DNA of 5,710 bases, taken from assembly GCA_937895695.1 (NCBI GenBank), contig CALBLM010000138.1, positions 1 to 5,710 on the forward strand, given 5' to 3'. Position 1 is the first letter of the stretch. Each line of letters opens with the position of its first letter. The notes under the pieces were generated by a model. The model made no database searches, had not been told where the DNA came from, and was given only the letters and a program-made list of their open reading frames with translations. The stretch comes from an uncultured Megasphaera sp. (GTDB lineage: Bacteria > Bacillota > Negativicutes > Veillonellales > Megasphaeraceae). The translations under genes and the position numbers were made by a program. Below are positions 1-5,473 of this stretch, one piece after another.

Positions 1-502
1 GCGGGAAGCCATGGACTTTGTGGGGCTAGATTATAAAACCTATGCCGATCGGTCACCGTTTCGATTGAGCGGCGGCCAAATGCGGCGTGTCGCTATTGCC
101 GGCGTCATTGCGATTCATCCCCAATACCTGATTCTCGATGAACCGTCAGCTGGATTGGATCCGATTGGACGACGGGAAATTTTTTCTGAAATTCAACGCT
201 GGCATAAAGAAAAAGATGTGACAGTTATTTTAGTATCCCATAATATGGAAGATGTTTCTCAAATGGCAAACCGCCTTTTGGTCTTGTCTCACGGCAAGAT
301 ACAGTTAGATGGAGAACCGTTGGATATTTTTTCGACCAAGCAGGATGTACTGCATCAGGCCGGTGTATCCGTACCGCCGGCAACAGCTGTTTTACAGTAT
401 TTGCAGACGCGCGGCTTTGCTGTCAATGACCGTGTCCATTCGATTGATGAAAGCGTTGATGCATTATATGCCTGTCTAAGGGGGATGAAAGATGCTCACT
501 GA
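1..502 (+). CDS. ecfA2: Energy-coupling factor transporter ATPase EcfA2 (5'-partial)
   Basis: This is the C-terminal part of one of the two cytoplasmic ATPases that power ECF-type uptake of vitamins and trace metals; the dimer EcfA1/EcfA2 sits under EcfT and swappable substrate-binding S proteins. The reading frame is open back to the window edge (codons from position 2), so the ATG at 11 is internal and the Walker A half lies outside. Visible are the ABC signature LSGGQ (65-79), Walker B LILDEP (128-145), the D-loop SAGLD that follows, and the switch histidine in VSHN (233-244). The GGQMRRVAIAGV context is typical of EcfA2 rather than EcfA1 (usually GGQKQR), and position directly before ecfT agrees. 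The tail of about 80 residues after the H-loop fits the EcfA C-terminal domain. The stop overlaps the ecfT start by 11 bases, indicating co-transcription and probable translational coupling. Confidence 0.93.
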   Translation, partial: REAMDFVGLDYKTYADRSPFRLSGGQMRRVAIAGVIAIHPQYLILDEPSAGLDPIGRREIFSEIQRWHKEKDVTVILVSHNMEDVSQMANRLLVLSHGKIQLDGEPLDIFSTKQDVLHQAGVSVPPATAVLQYLQTRGFAVNDRVHSIDESVDALYACLRGMKDAH

Positions 503-1292
503 TATTACACTGGGACAATATTTTCCCGGCAATTCATTTCTACATCATTTAGATCCAAGAGCGAAGATTTTAGCCACGATGATTTTCATCGTCGCTATCT
601 TTTTTGCTAATTCCGTTGCTACCTATGGCATTGTTACGGCGTTCGTCGTGTTAAACTTTATCATTTCTCGCTTGCCGGCCAAGTTAATTTTAAAATCGTT
701 AAAGCCATTATGGATTATTATCATCTTTACTATGGGAATTCATGTGTTTTCAACACCTGGAGAAATTTGGTGGCAGTACGGCATACTCCACATTACCAAA
801 GAAGGGGTATACCAAGGCAGTCTGATGACGGCTCGCTTAGTCTTTTTGATTGTATTTTCATCTCTTCTGACGTATACAACTTCACCGATTGTCCTTACGG
901 ACGGCATAGAACATTTGCTCAATCCGTTCAAGCGAGTTGGCGTACCGGCCCATGAACTGGCTATGATGATGACCATTGCTTTGCGGTTTATTCCGACATT
1001 ACTGGAAGAAACAAACCGTATCATGAAAGCCCAAACGGCTCGGGGTGCCAACTTTACTAGCGGTAGTTTGATACAGCGTGGGAAAAATATGATTCCCTTG
1101 TTAGTGCCGTTATTTGTCAGTGCCTTTCGTCGGGCCGATGATTTGGCAACGGCCATGGAAGCGCGTTGTTATCGTGGCGGTGAAGGTCGGACGCGGATGA
1201 ACGAACTGTCTTATACCTATCGGGATGGCATTGCCATGGTAGCAGTTCTCATCGTGACTATTGTATTAGCTGTGATGCGGTGGGTACTATGA
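492..1292 (+). CDS. ecfT: Energy-coupling factor transporter transmembrane protein EcfT
   Basis: EcfT is the membrane scaffold that couples ATP hydrolysis by EcfA1/EcfA2 to substrate movement through an S component. The 266-residue product has the usual length. It begins with the family-typical GQYFPGNSFLHHLDPRAK, then hydrophobic segments at about 25-58, 70-88, 112-131 and 245-265. The cytoplasmic coupling helices carry the two family motifs that dock into the ATPase grooves: ARG at 183-185 and, in AMEARCYRGGEGRTRM, ARC at 224-226. The second motif is often ARG, but Cys at this place also occurs in the family, so I do not read it as damage. The start at 492 is supported by AAGGGGG at 478-484, seven bases upstream. 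The gene overlaps ecfA2 at its start and truA by ATGA at its end, so the three form one operon. No S component is visible here; group II ECF modules share S proteins encoded elsewhere. Confidence 0.95.
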   Translation: MLTDITLGQYFPGNSFLHHLDPRAKILATMIFIVAIFFANSVATYGIVTAFVVLNFIISRLPAKLILKSLKPLWIIIIFTMGIHVFSTPGEIWWQYGILHITKEGVYQGSLMTARLVFLIVFSSLLTYTTSPIVLTDGIEHLLNPFKRVGVPAHELAMMMTIALRFIPTLLEETNRIMKAQTARGANFTSGSLIQRGKNMIPLLVPLFVSAFRRADDLATAMEARCYRGGEGRTRMNELSYTYRDGIAMVAVLIVTIVLAVMRWVL

Positions 1293-2065
1293 AGAAAAAT
1301 ATTTGTTTGACCGTCGCTTACGACGGAACGGATTTTCATGGATTTCAGCGACAGACCAATGCCGCTTCGATTCAGCGGTGTATTGAAGACGCTTTATCAG
1401 CAATTTTTCGCAGTCCCATTACGATTTATGGCGCAGCCCGTACGGATGCAGGCGTACACGCTAGGGGGCAGGTCGTCAATTTTTATGGCGAAGGGTCGAT
1501 TCCGACAGAACGCATTCCCTATGCGATGAAAGGATATTTGCCGCTCGAAATCGCTGTATTGTCAGCCAAAGAAATGCCTGAACGATTCAGTGTTCGTCAT
1601 GACAACAAGGGAAAGCATTATTGTTATTCTATTGTCAACAGTCGGATTCACGATCCGTTTCAACTACGGTATGCATGGTTTATCCGCAAACCGTTGGACT
1701 TGGCGGCTATGCGACAAGGGGCAGCCGTTTTATTAGGTACCCATGACTTTTCTGCCTTTGAAGGACAAAATACGACGCCCATGAATCCCATAAAGACCAT
1801 GTATGCTATTACCTTAGACAAAGAAGGGCCTATGATTCGCATTCATGTCGTTGGCGATGGTTTTTTGTATCACATGGTGCGAAATATTGCCGGCGGACTG
1901 GTAGATTTGGGACTCCATCGGTTTACGGTGGAAGATTTTAAACGCATCTTGGAAGGAAAAGATAGAACCAAACTGGGAGCAACAGCACCGGCCCAAGGCT
2001 TATGTTTGGAAGAAGTATTTTATGACGAAATCCGATTACAACATGTATTAGATGCATTACAATAG
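1289..2065 (+). CDS. truA: tRNA pseudouridine(38-40) synthase TruA
   Basis: TruA converts uridine to pseudouridine at positions 38, 39 and 40 of the tRNA anticodon arm. With start 1289 the product is 258 residues, a normal length. It opens with the family N-terminus (ICLTVAYDGTDFHGFQRQ). The catalytic loop GAARTDAGVHARGQV places the nucleophilic aspartate at residue 53. Further on are the RNA-contacting FLYHMVRNIAGGL segment (about 191-203) and the closing APAQGLCLEEVFY motif. I chose ATG 1289 because its ATGA overlaps the ecfT stop, a standard coupled junction; the in-frame GTG at 1280 would add only Met-Gly-Thr. The Shine-Dalgarno is weak (GGTGGG, 1279-1284), consistent with translation coupled to ecfT. 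A terminator follows 18 bases after the stop, so this is the last gene of the operon; the ribosomal genes rplM and rpsI, which often follow truA in Bacillota, are not next here. Confidence 0.96.
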   Translation: MKKNICLTVAYDGTDFHGFQRQTNAASIQRCIEDALSAIFRSPITIYGAARTDAGVHARGQVVNFYGEGSIPTERIPYAMKGYLPLEIAVLSAKEMPERFSVRHDNKGKHYCYSIVNSRIHDPFQLRYAWFIRKPLDLAAMRQGAAVLLGTHDFSAFEGQNTTPMNPIKTMYAITLDKEGPMIRIHVVGDGFLYHMVRNIAGGLVDLGLHRFTVEDFKRILEGKDRTKLGATAPAQGLCLEEVFYDEIRLQHVLDALQ

Positions 2066-2083
2066 ATATATTCTATTGATATC

Positions 2084-2116
2084 AAAGAGGTTGTATGTAG
2101 ATACGCCTCTTTTTTT
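2084..2116 (+). terminator. Intrinsic terminator of the ecf-truA operon
   Basis: A 7-bp stem AAAGAGG (2084-2090) with CCTCTTT (2106-2112) is extended inward by a second helix GTAT (2093-2096) with ATAC (2101-2104), and runs into seven consecutive T (2110-2116). It sits 18 bases after the truA stop and before the next gene's -10 element, so it most likely ends the ecfA-ecfT-truA transcript. A further 6-bp hairpin (2061-2066 with 2072-2077) overlaps the truA stop codon and may be incidental. Confidence 0.85.
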
Positions 2117-2120
2117 ATCG

Positions 2121-2126
2121 TATAAT
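2121..2126 (+). promoter_or_regulatory. Candidate -10 element for the TDT transporter gene
   Basis: A perfect TATAAT lies right after the truA terminator and 54 bases before the ATG at 2180, where a promoter is needed because the upstream operon ends here. No good -35 box is seen 16-18 bases upstream; that stretch (about 2098-2103) falls within the terminator hairpin. The call therefore rests on the -10 and its position alone. Confidence 0.45.
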
Positions 2127-2179
2127 AATAGTATGAGTGACATCATTCAGATTATAGGGAATAGGGGAGAATACATAAC

Positions 2180-3187
2180 ATGGCACAGCATATAGAAATT
2201 ATTAAGCCCATCAACAGAAATAAAATTCGCGAGATTGGATTCGTTCATTTTATGTCTGTATCGACGTTTGCAGCTTCCATGGGGTATTGCGGCATGTGTT
2301 TTGGTTGGCGTATGGCCCATGACCTTTGGGGGGCACCGGCGATTATCGGAGAATTTTTTGGTGCCTGTGCATTGCTGTTTTATATCCTTATCTTTGTAGA
2401 ATATATTCGAAAATGGCGGCGAGATGCGGCAGCTGTACGGGCAGAATGGAGCAGTCCGGCGAAAATTAATTTCTTCGGCACCTTTAACGTTTCGACTGTA
2501 TTACTGGCAGCTGTATTGGCTCCGTATAATACGGTCATTGCTAGTTGCTTTTGGTATGTAGGGTTAGCAGTCATTATGATTTTCAGCTGGATATTATTGG
2601 AATATTGGCTGAAAAACGATCAAAATGTAACGTCTGTTACGCCGGCATGGCTGTTGGCGGTACTCGGCCCGATTACGATACCCATTGCCGGCAATGTACT
2701 GCAAAATCCGGGATACCATGATATATCCGTATTTTGTGTTGCCATTGGCTTGGTCACAGGCATTCCGGTTATCGCTCTATTATTTGCTCACAGTATTTTT
2801 GCCAAACATGTAGCCGATGCCGTGCAGCCGAGCCTGATGATTTTGATGGCCCCCTTTGGCATGGGATATATTACGTATACCCAAACATATCAGCCTGATC
2901 ATTTTACAGAATTATTTATCAATGCCGGTATTTTTATGTTTTGGCCTATTGTCATCAAAATATTACATGTCATGCGGCATTCACCCTTTCGAATGGGCTG
3001 GTGGGCCTGCAGCTTCCCTACGATGGCCTTTACAAATGGCGTCTTACATTACAGTGTAGACCATCCGGTGTTATGGACACAGATATTGGCAGGATTTCTC
3101 CTTATTTTTGGTACAAGCCTGATTTTGTATTTATCCTTTAAGACCTTATGGGCAGCTGCGCATAAAACATTGTGGAAATTATATTAA
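2180..3187 (+). CDS. TDT/SLAC1 family transporter (TehA-like, C4-dicarboxylate/anion)
   Basis: This is a polytopic membrane protein of 335 residues that I assign to the TDT family (tellurite-resistance/dicarboxylate transporters, SLAC1-type anion channels, PF03595). About ten hydrophobic segments can be drawn: near 23-43, 52-75, 98-116, 120-143, 153-172, 179-203, 215-234, 243-262, 274-291 and 300-322. That matches the family's ten-helix, five-hairpin pore fold. Family-like sequence includes PSLMILMAPFGMG (217-229) and FRMGWWACSFPTMAF (270-284), where WWA..FP is a recognisable late-helix pattern. No signal peptide is apparent. The start is supported by AGGGGAGA (2163-2170), nine bases before ATG. 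The gene stands alone between two terminators. Members move malate, succinate, sulfite, or chloride/nitrate-like anions; nothing here fixes the substrate, and a role in tellurite resistance should not be assumed. Confidence 0.85.
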   Translation: MAQHIEIIKPINRNKIREIGFVHFMSVSTFAASMGYCGMCFGWRMAHDLWGAPAIIGEFFGACALLFYILIFVEYIRKWRRDAAAVRAEWSSPAKINFFGTFNVSTVLLAAVLAPYNTVIASCFWYVGLAVIMIFSWILLEYWLKNDQNVTSVTPAWLLAVLGPITIPIAGNVLQNPGYHDISVFCVAIGLVTGIPVIALLFAHSIFAKHVADAVQPSLMILMAPFGMGYITYTQTYQPDHFTELFINAGIFMFWPIVIKILHVMRHSPFRMGWWACSFPTMAFTNGVLHYSVDHPVLWTQILAGFLLIFGTSLILYLSFKTLWAAAHKTLWKLY

Positions 3188-3208
3188 CAAGATACAAGGT
3201 AGTACATC

Positions 3209-3249
3209 AAAAAAGACTTTCGATACAATAGTTGTTCGAAAGTCTTTTT
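3209..3249 (+). terminator. Terminator after the TDT gene, possibly bidirectional
   Basis: A perfect 9-bp stem GACTTTCGA (3215-3223) with TCGAAAGTC (3236-3244) encloses a 12-base loop. It is preceded by six A (3209-3214) and followed by five T (3245-3249). It lies 21 bases after the TDT stop. Because the A run becomes a U run on the other strand, it could also catch read-through from the minus-strand tRNA. Confidence 0.88.
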
Positions 3250-3293
3250 ACGATGGAAAAATGAAACAGTGTATACAGTTTGCAACTAGATAT

Positions 3294-3331
3294 AAAAAAA
3301 GAAACCTTGGAACATATTCCAAGGTTTCTTT
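3294..3331 (-). terminator. Terminator of the tRNA-Ser gene
   Basis: A perfect 15-bp stem (3298-3312 paired with 3317-3331) closes on a four-base loop (3313-3316). Read on the minus strand it is followed by a run of U encoded by the seven A at 3294-3300. It starts 10 bases beyond the tRNA CCA end, so it is the tRNA transcript's terminator. Confidence 0.9.
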
Positions 3332-3341
3332 GTCCAATAGA

Positions 3342-3432
3342 TGGCGGAGTGAGAGAGATTCGAACTCTCGCAGGCCTTGCGACCTCTAACGATTTAGCAA
3401 ACCGTCCTCTTCAGCCTCTTGAGTATCACTCC
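3342..3432 (-). tRNA. tRNA-Ser (anticodon GCU)
   Basis: The minus strand folds as a class II tRNA of 91 nt including an encoded CCA. The acceptor stem GGAGTGA pairs with TCACTCC, followed by discriminator G and CCA (3342-3344). The anticodon stem ACGGT/ATCGT closes the loop TTGCTAA, with GCT at 3396-3398, reading serine codons AGC and AGU. The long variable arm (AGGTC, loop GCAA, GGCCT) is typical of tRNA-Ser, and the T arm GAGAG-TTCGAAT-CTCTC is canonical. G as discriminator agrees with serine identity. It has its own promoter and terminator and stands alone. The short plus-strand open frame across it is not a gene. Confidence 0.97.
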
Positions 3433-3452
3433 ATATGTCAGCTGACTAGGTT

Positions 3453-3481
3453 AGTATACTATAAGTAGAGGAGAATGTCAA
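3453..3481 (-). promoter_or_regulatory. Sigma-A promoter of tRNA-Ser
   Basis: On the minus strand there is a consensus -35 TTGACA (3476-3481), a spacer of exactly 17 bases and a -10 TATACT (3453-3458), one base from consensus. Transcription should start near 3446, giving a short leader before the tRNA 5' end at 3432. The strength of the match suits a stable-RNA gene. Confidence 0.88.
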
Positions 3482-3483
3482 TG

Positions 3484-3521
3484 ATAAAAAATGAAAATCA
3501 TGAAATATAAACATTTTTTAT
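3484..3521. repeat. A/T inverted repeat between the divergent tRNA and R-M promoters
   Basis: ATAAAAAATG (3484-3493) is the exact reverse complement of CATTTTTTAT (3512-3521), spaced by 18 bases. It lies immediately upstream of the tRNA -35 box. It may be a weak A/T hairpin or an upstream promoter-like tract for the tRNA; its composition makes chance pairing plausible. Confidence 0.4.
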
Positions 3522-3567
3522 GATTTAGCTATCTATAATAGGCAACGAAGAATAGATAGCTGAAATC
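3522..3567. promoter_or_regulatory. Strong inverted repeat ahead of the R-M genes, possible operator
   Basis: AGCTATCTAT (3527-3536) and ATAGATAGCT (3552-3561) are perfect inverted copies 15 bases apart. Pairing extends outward by five more base pairs (GATTT 3522-3526 with AAATC 3563-3567) if G3562 is bulged. The right arm covers the place where a -35 box would sit for the extended -10 at 3578-3586. A third CTATCT core recurs at 3649-3654, just before the methylase RBS, in the context TA-A-CTATCT-G-TAA, compared with TA-G-CTATCT-A-TAA at 3526-3538. This arrangement looks like an operator or a structured leader, but no regulator gene is visible here. It is not followed by a T run, so it is unlikely to be a plus-strand terminator. 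Confidence 0.5.
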
Positions 3568-3577
3568 GGATATAGTG

Positions 3578-3586
3578 TGTTATACT
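3578..3586 (+). promoter_or_regulatory. Extended -10 promoter for the R-M locus
   Basis: TGT-TATACT is an extended -10 (TGn plus a 5/6 hexamer), 95 bases before the methylase-remnant ATG. The -35 region (about 3558-3563) shows no consensus, which extended -10 promoters can tolerate, and it overlaps the right arm of the inverted repeat. Transcripts would have a leader of about 90 bases. Confidence 0.5.
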
Positions 3587-3680
3587 AATCAAGCAAAGAT
3601 TTTTTTAGATTTACGAATCATTTCAATGGCATGAATATGTAAACCTAACTATCTGTAAGATAAAGGTGGAGTTGAATCAT

Positions 3681-4202
3681 ATGATGGATATACAAATAAC
3701 ACCAGCTGTCAAATGGGCAGGTGGAAAAAAGCAGTTATTAGGAGCTATTATGAAAAAAATACCTTCTTATTACAATCGTTATTTTGAACCATTTGTTGGT
3801 GGAGCGGCTGTGCTCTTGAATTTGCAGCCTAAAAAAGCATATATTAATGATAGTAATGAACAACTCATTAATCTATATCTTCAATTAAAAAATGCGACAG
3901 AAGATGTTATAAATGAAATAAAAAAACTGGATTCTATAACTTGTGATAAAGACGTGTACTATTCCCGAAGAGAACGATATAATGACAAAATAAAAAACAA
4001 TACGACGGATGTAGAAACAGCAGCTCTTTTGATTTGGCTCAATAAGCATTGCTTTAATGGCTTATATCGCGTGAATAAAAAAGGATTATTTAATGTTCCG
4101 TATAATAACAAAGTGACTGGCAGTTCCATGAATGAAGAGAATATACGAGCTATTGGTAGATACTTGAAGAATGCGAATGTGCAGATTACTTGTACACCTT
4201 AA
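3681..4202 (+). pseudogene. Truncated DpnM-type (Dam family) adenine-N6 methyltransferase, N-terminal remnant
   Basis: Intact DpnM-type enzymes (about 280 residues) methylate adenine in double-stranded GATC and protect the host from the partner nuclease. This reading frame gives only 173 residues. Present are motif X (KWAGGKKQL, 11-19), the SAM-binding motif I (FEPFVGGAAV, 35-44), the acidic IND (55-57) and the target-recognition FNGLYRVN (125-132). It resembles the family up to NVQITC (166-171) and then ends after two unrelated residues. Everything from motif IV (the catalytic DPPY) onward is missing, so it cannot methylate. ATG 3681 is chosen because AAGGTGGAG (3663-3671) lies nine bases upstream; a GTG at 3666 would sit inside that RBS. 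ATG 3684 is an equal alternative. Downstream bases continue as a DpnA-type gene in another frame, pointing to an internal deletion. AT-rich codon use differs from the genes at 1-3187. Confidence 0.9.
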
Positions 4203-4483
4203 TGAAAGAGTTAAATGGCGGTAAATAAATGAAAGATGTCTGGACGGGTTCATTAACGCCGCGTATGGAAAAAATATTTGGAAAACATCCGACCCAAAAG
4301 CCAGTATATCTGTTGGAAAGAATCTTGTTGGCATCTACGCGGGAAAAGGATGTCGTATTGGATCCATTCTGCAGGTCCTCAACGACAGGCGTTGCGTGCA
4401 AGCATTTAAAACGCAATTATATCGGAATTGATAATAATTTGGAATATATAAAACTATCTAAAGAAAGAATTGAAAACGAATGA
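4184..4483 (+). pseudogene. DpnA-type adenine methyltransferase, C-terminal remnant
   Basis: Intact DpnA-type enzymes (about 260-270 residues, beta-class order) are the second methylase of DpnII systems and modify single- as well as double-stranded GATC. Only about the last 100 codons remain. The frame first reads DYLYTLMKELNGGK (4184-4225), then TAA at 4226, probably in place of a glutamine codon, then resumes at ATG 4229 as MKDVW. The 84-residue open part has HPTQKP (residues 20-25) and DPFCRSSTTG (45-54), where intact relatives have DPFxGSGTTG. Two SAM-binding glycines are thus replaced by Arg and Ser. The catalytic DPPW/DPPY motif IV, N-terminal in this class, is absent. A product from 4229 could be made but should have no methylase activity. 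It overlaps the DpnM-type remnant by about 10-19 bases in a different frame, and its TGA overlaps the endonuclease ATG (ATGA), retaining the native gene junction. Confidence 0.88.
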
Positions 4484-5331
4484 GTAAACGTGATTTTGAC
4501 GCATGGTTATCTACATTTAGACCGTCTATTAATGGATATGGGTATTATACAGATTTTCAAAAAGTATATGAAAATGCAGAAAAGCTGAAGATTGAAATAC
4601 ATATCTTAAATTCGCTGGTTGGTTCTAAACAGATTAAATCTGATTTTAATACGATACTTCACAAATACCCTGACTGTATTAAAGCTATTCCGATACTTTT
4701 GGCAGTACGGGAAAATGAAATATATTGCCAAGATGAAAAGGGAGCTGTGAATTATAATTTCAACCAATTTACACAAAGCCCGGAACAATATGCATATTTT
4801 ATGCAGCAAACAGGTTTATTTGATATGCTCAGTAATCATATTATCAGCAACCTCTATGATTATGTGACAGGTGTTGAAGTAGGATTAGATTCGAATGGTC
4901 GAAAAAATCGCGGCGGCCATCAAATGGAAGATCTTGTTGAATCATACTTAAAAAAAGCCCATGTTGAATATTACAAAGAAATGTATTTAACAGAAATTGA
5001 AAGTAAATGGGATATGGATCTTTCTGCGATTTCAGCAGAAGGGACGTCAACAAAGCGATGGGATTTCGTCGTAAAAACACCATCAATATTATATGGCATT
5101 GAAACAAATTTTTATACAAGTGGTGGTTATAAATTAAACGAAACAGCAAGAAGTTATAAGATGATTGCCGAAGAAGCAGAGAAAATTCCCGATTTTAGAT
5201 TTGTATGGATTACCGATGGCGGCGGATGGCAAAAAGCAAAAAGAAATTTAGAAGAAACGTTCCGTGTTTTAGAGACGATGTATAACATTACGGACATGGA
5301 ACATGACGTCTTTTCGACGCTATTTCGTTAA
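4480..5331 (+). CDS. DpnII/MboI-type type II restriction endonuclease (GATC)
   Basis: This gene encodes a 283-residue protein closely resembling R.DpnII (about 288 residues), which cuts unmethylated GATC. Matches to what I recall of that family run from end to end: FDxWLSTF near the start, YYTDFxKVY (22-30), LNSLVGSKQI (43-52), LYDYVTGVEVGLDSNGRKNR (125-144), then KRWDFVVK (192-199), LYGIETNFY (204-212), GYKLNETARSYKMIAEE (216-232) and WITDGGGW (243-250). The likely PD-(D/E)xK-type active site is Glu150 (HQMEDLVESYL), Asp195 and Glu208 with Asn210. No frameshift or stop is visible, so the enzyme looks intact. There is no strong RBS; the ATG overlaps the preceding remnant's stop as ATGA, suggesting that expression depends on coupling. 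With both neighbouring methylases broken, an active product would cut the host unless GATC is protected from elsewhere. Low-GC codon use suggests horizontal acquisition. Confidence 0.93.
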   Translation: MSKRDFDAWLSTFRPSINGYGYYTDFQKVYENAEKLKIEIHILNSLVGSKQIKSDFNTILHKYPDCIKAIPILLAVRENEIYCQDEKGAVNYNFNQFTQSPEQYAYFMQQTGLFDMLSNHIISNLYDYVTGVEVGLDSNGRKNRGGHQMEDLVESYLKKAHVEYYKEMYLTEIESKWDMDLSAISAEGTSTKRWDFVVKTPSILYGIETNFYTSGGYKLNETARSYKMIAEEAEKIPDFRFVWITDGGGWQKAKRNLEETFRVLETMYNITDMEHDVFSTLFR

Positions 5332-5338
5332 AATATAG

Positions 5339-5357
5339 GGAAATATAAAGTATTTCC
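5339..5357. other. Small hairpin after the endonuclease gene
   Basis: GGAAATA (5339-5345) pairs with TATTTCC (5351-5357) around a five-base loop, starting seven bases after the endonuclease stop. No T run follows, so it is at most a 3'-end stabilising hairpin or a weak terminator. Confidence 0.4.
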
Positions 5358-5390
5358 GTTGCTTTGATTGAGGTGATCTAAGCATAACAC

Positions 5391-5418
5391 AAAAGGGTAT
5401 TCTCTTTTTTGTATTTTT
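5391..5418 (+). terminator. Probable terminator of the R-M locus
   Basis: AAAAGGG (5391-5397) pairs with CTCTTTT (5402-5408), one pair being G-U, around a four-base loop. It continues into T-rich sequence (5405-5410 and 5414-5418). The stem is A/T-rich and weaker than the other terminators in the window, but its position between the endonuclease and the next promoter is right. Confidence 0.55.
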
Positions 5419-5449
5419 GTAACATATGTATGGTAAACCTATACTATGT
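5417..5449 (+). promoter_or_regulatory. Candidate promoter with overlapping imperfect palindrome
   Basis: TTGTAA (5417-5422), a 17-base spacer and TATACT (5440-5445) form a possible sigma-A promoter about 115 bases before the last gene. Lying over it is an imperfect palindrome: ACATA-T-GTAT-GGT (5422-5434), AA, and ACC-T-ATAC-TATGT (5437-5449). The arms pair over 12 positions with one offset base on each side. The overlap would suit an operator, but no regulator is identified and the region is A/T-rich enough for chance symmetry. Confidence 0.35.
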
Positions 5450-5473
5450 AAGCCATCTTTTCTCAGATACCAC

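Noticed and set aside
740..1156. A 138-codon minus-strand open frame inside ecfT
   Set aside because: It lies wholly within a well-recognised gene, has no start signals and resembles no family; it is a frame shadow.
2180..3187. Tellurite-resistance gene tehA
   Set aside because: The TDT family covers varied anion and dicarboxylate transporters; no adjacent tehB or other tellurite marker supports that specific name.
3342..3432. tRNA-Ser as an attachment site for a mobile element
   Set aside because: No repeat of the tRNA 3' end was found in the window, there is no integrase, and the R-M genes are on the 5' side of the tRNA.
3280..3468. A 62-codon plus-strand open frame between the TDT gene and the R-M locus
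   Set aside because: It runs antisense through the complete tRNA-Ser gene and its terminator and has no RBS; it is a shadow of the tRNA.
3433..3680. CRISPR or tandem repeats in the A/T-rich intergenic region
   Set aside because: The repeats are short inverted or isolated copies with no regular spacing.
4229..4483. A stand-alone small methyltransferase or regulator
   Set aside because: It has only the C-terminal motifs of a DpnA-type enzyme, lacks the catalytic motif and has a degraded cofactor loop, so it is best read as a remnant.
4844..5149. A 101-codon minus-strand open frame inside the endonuclease gene
   Set aside because: Complementary-strand shadow of an intact, recognisable coding sequence.
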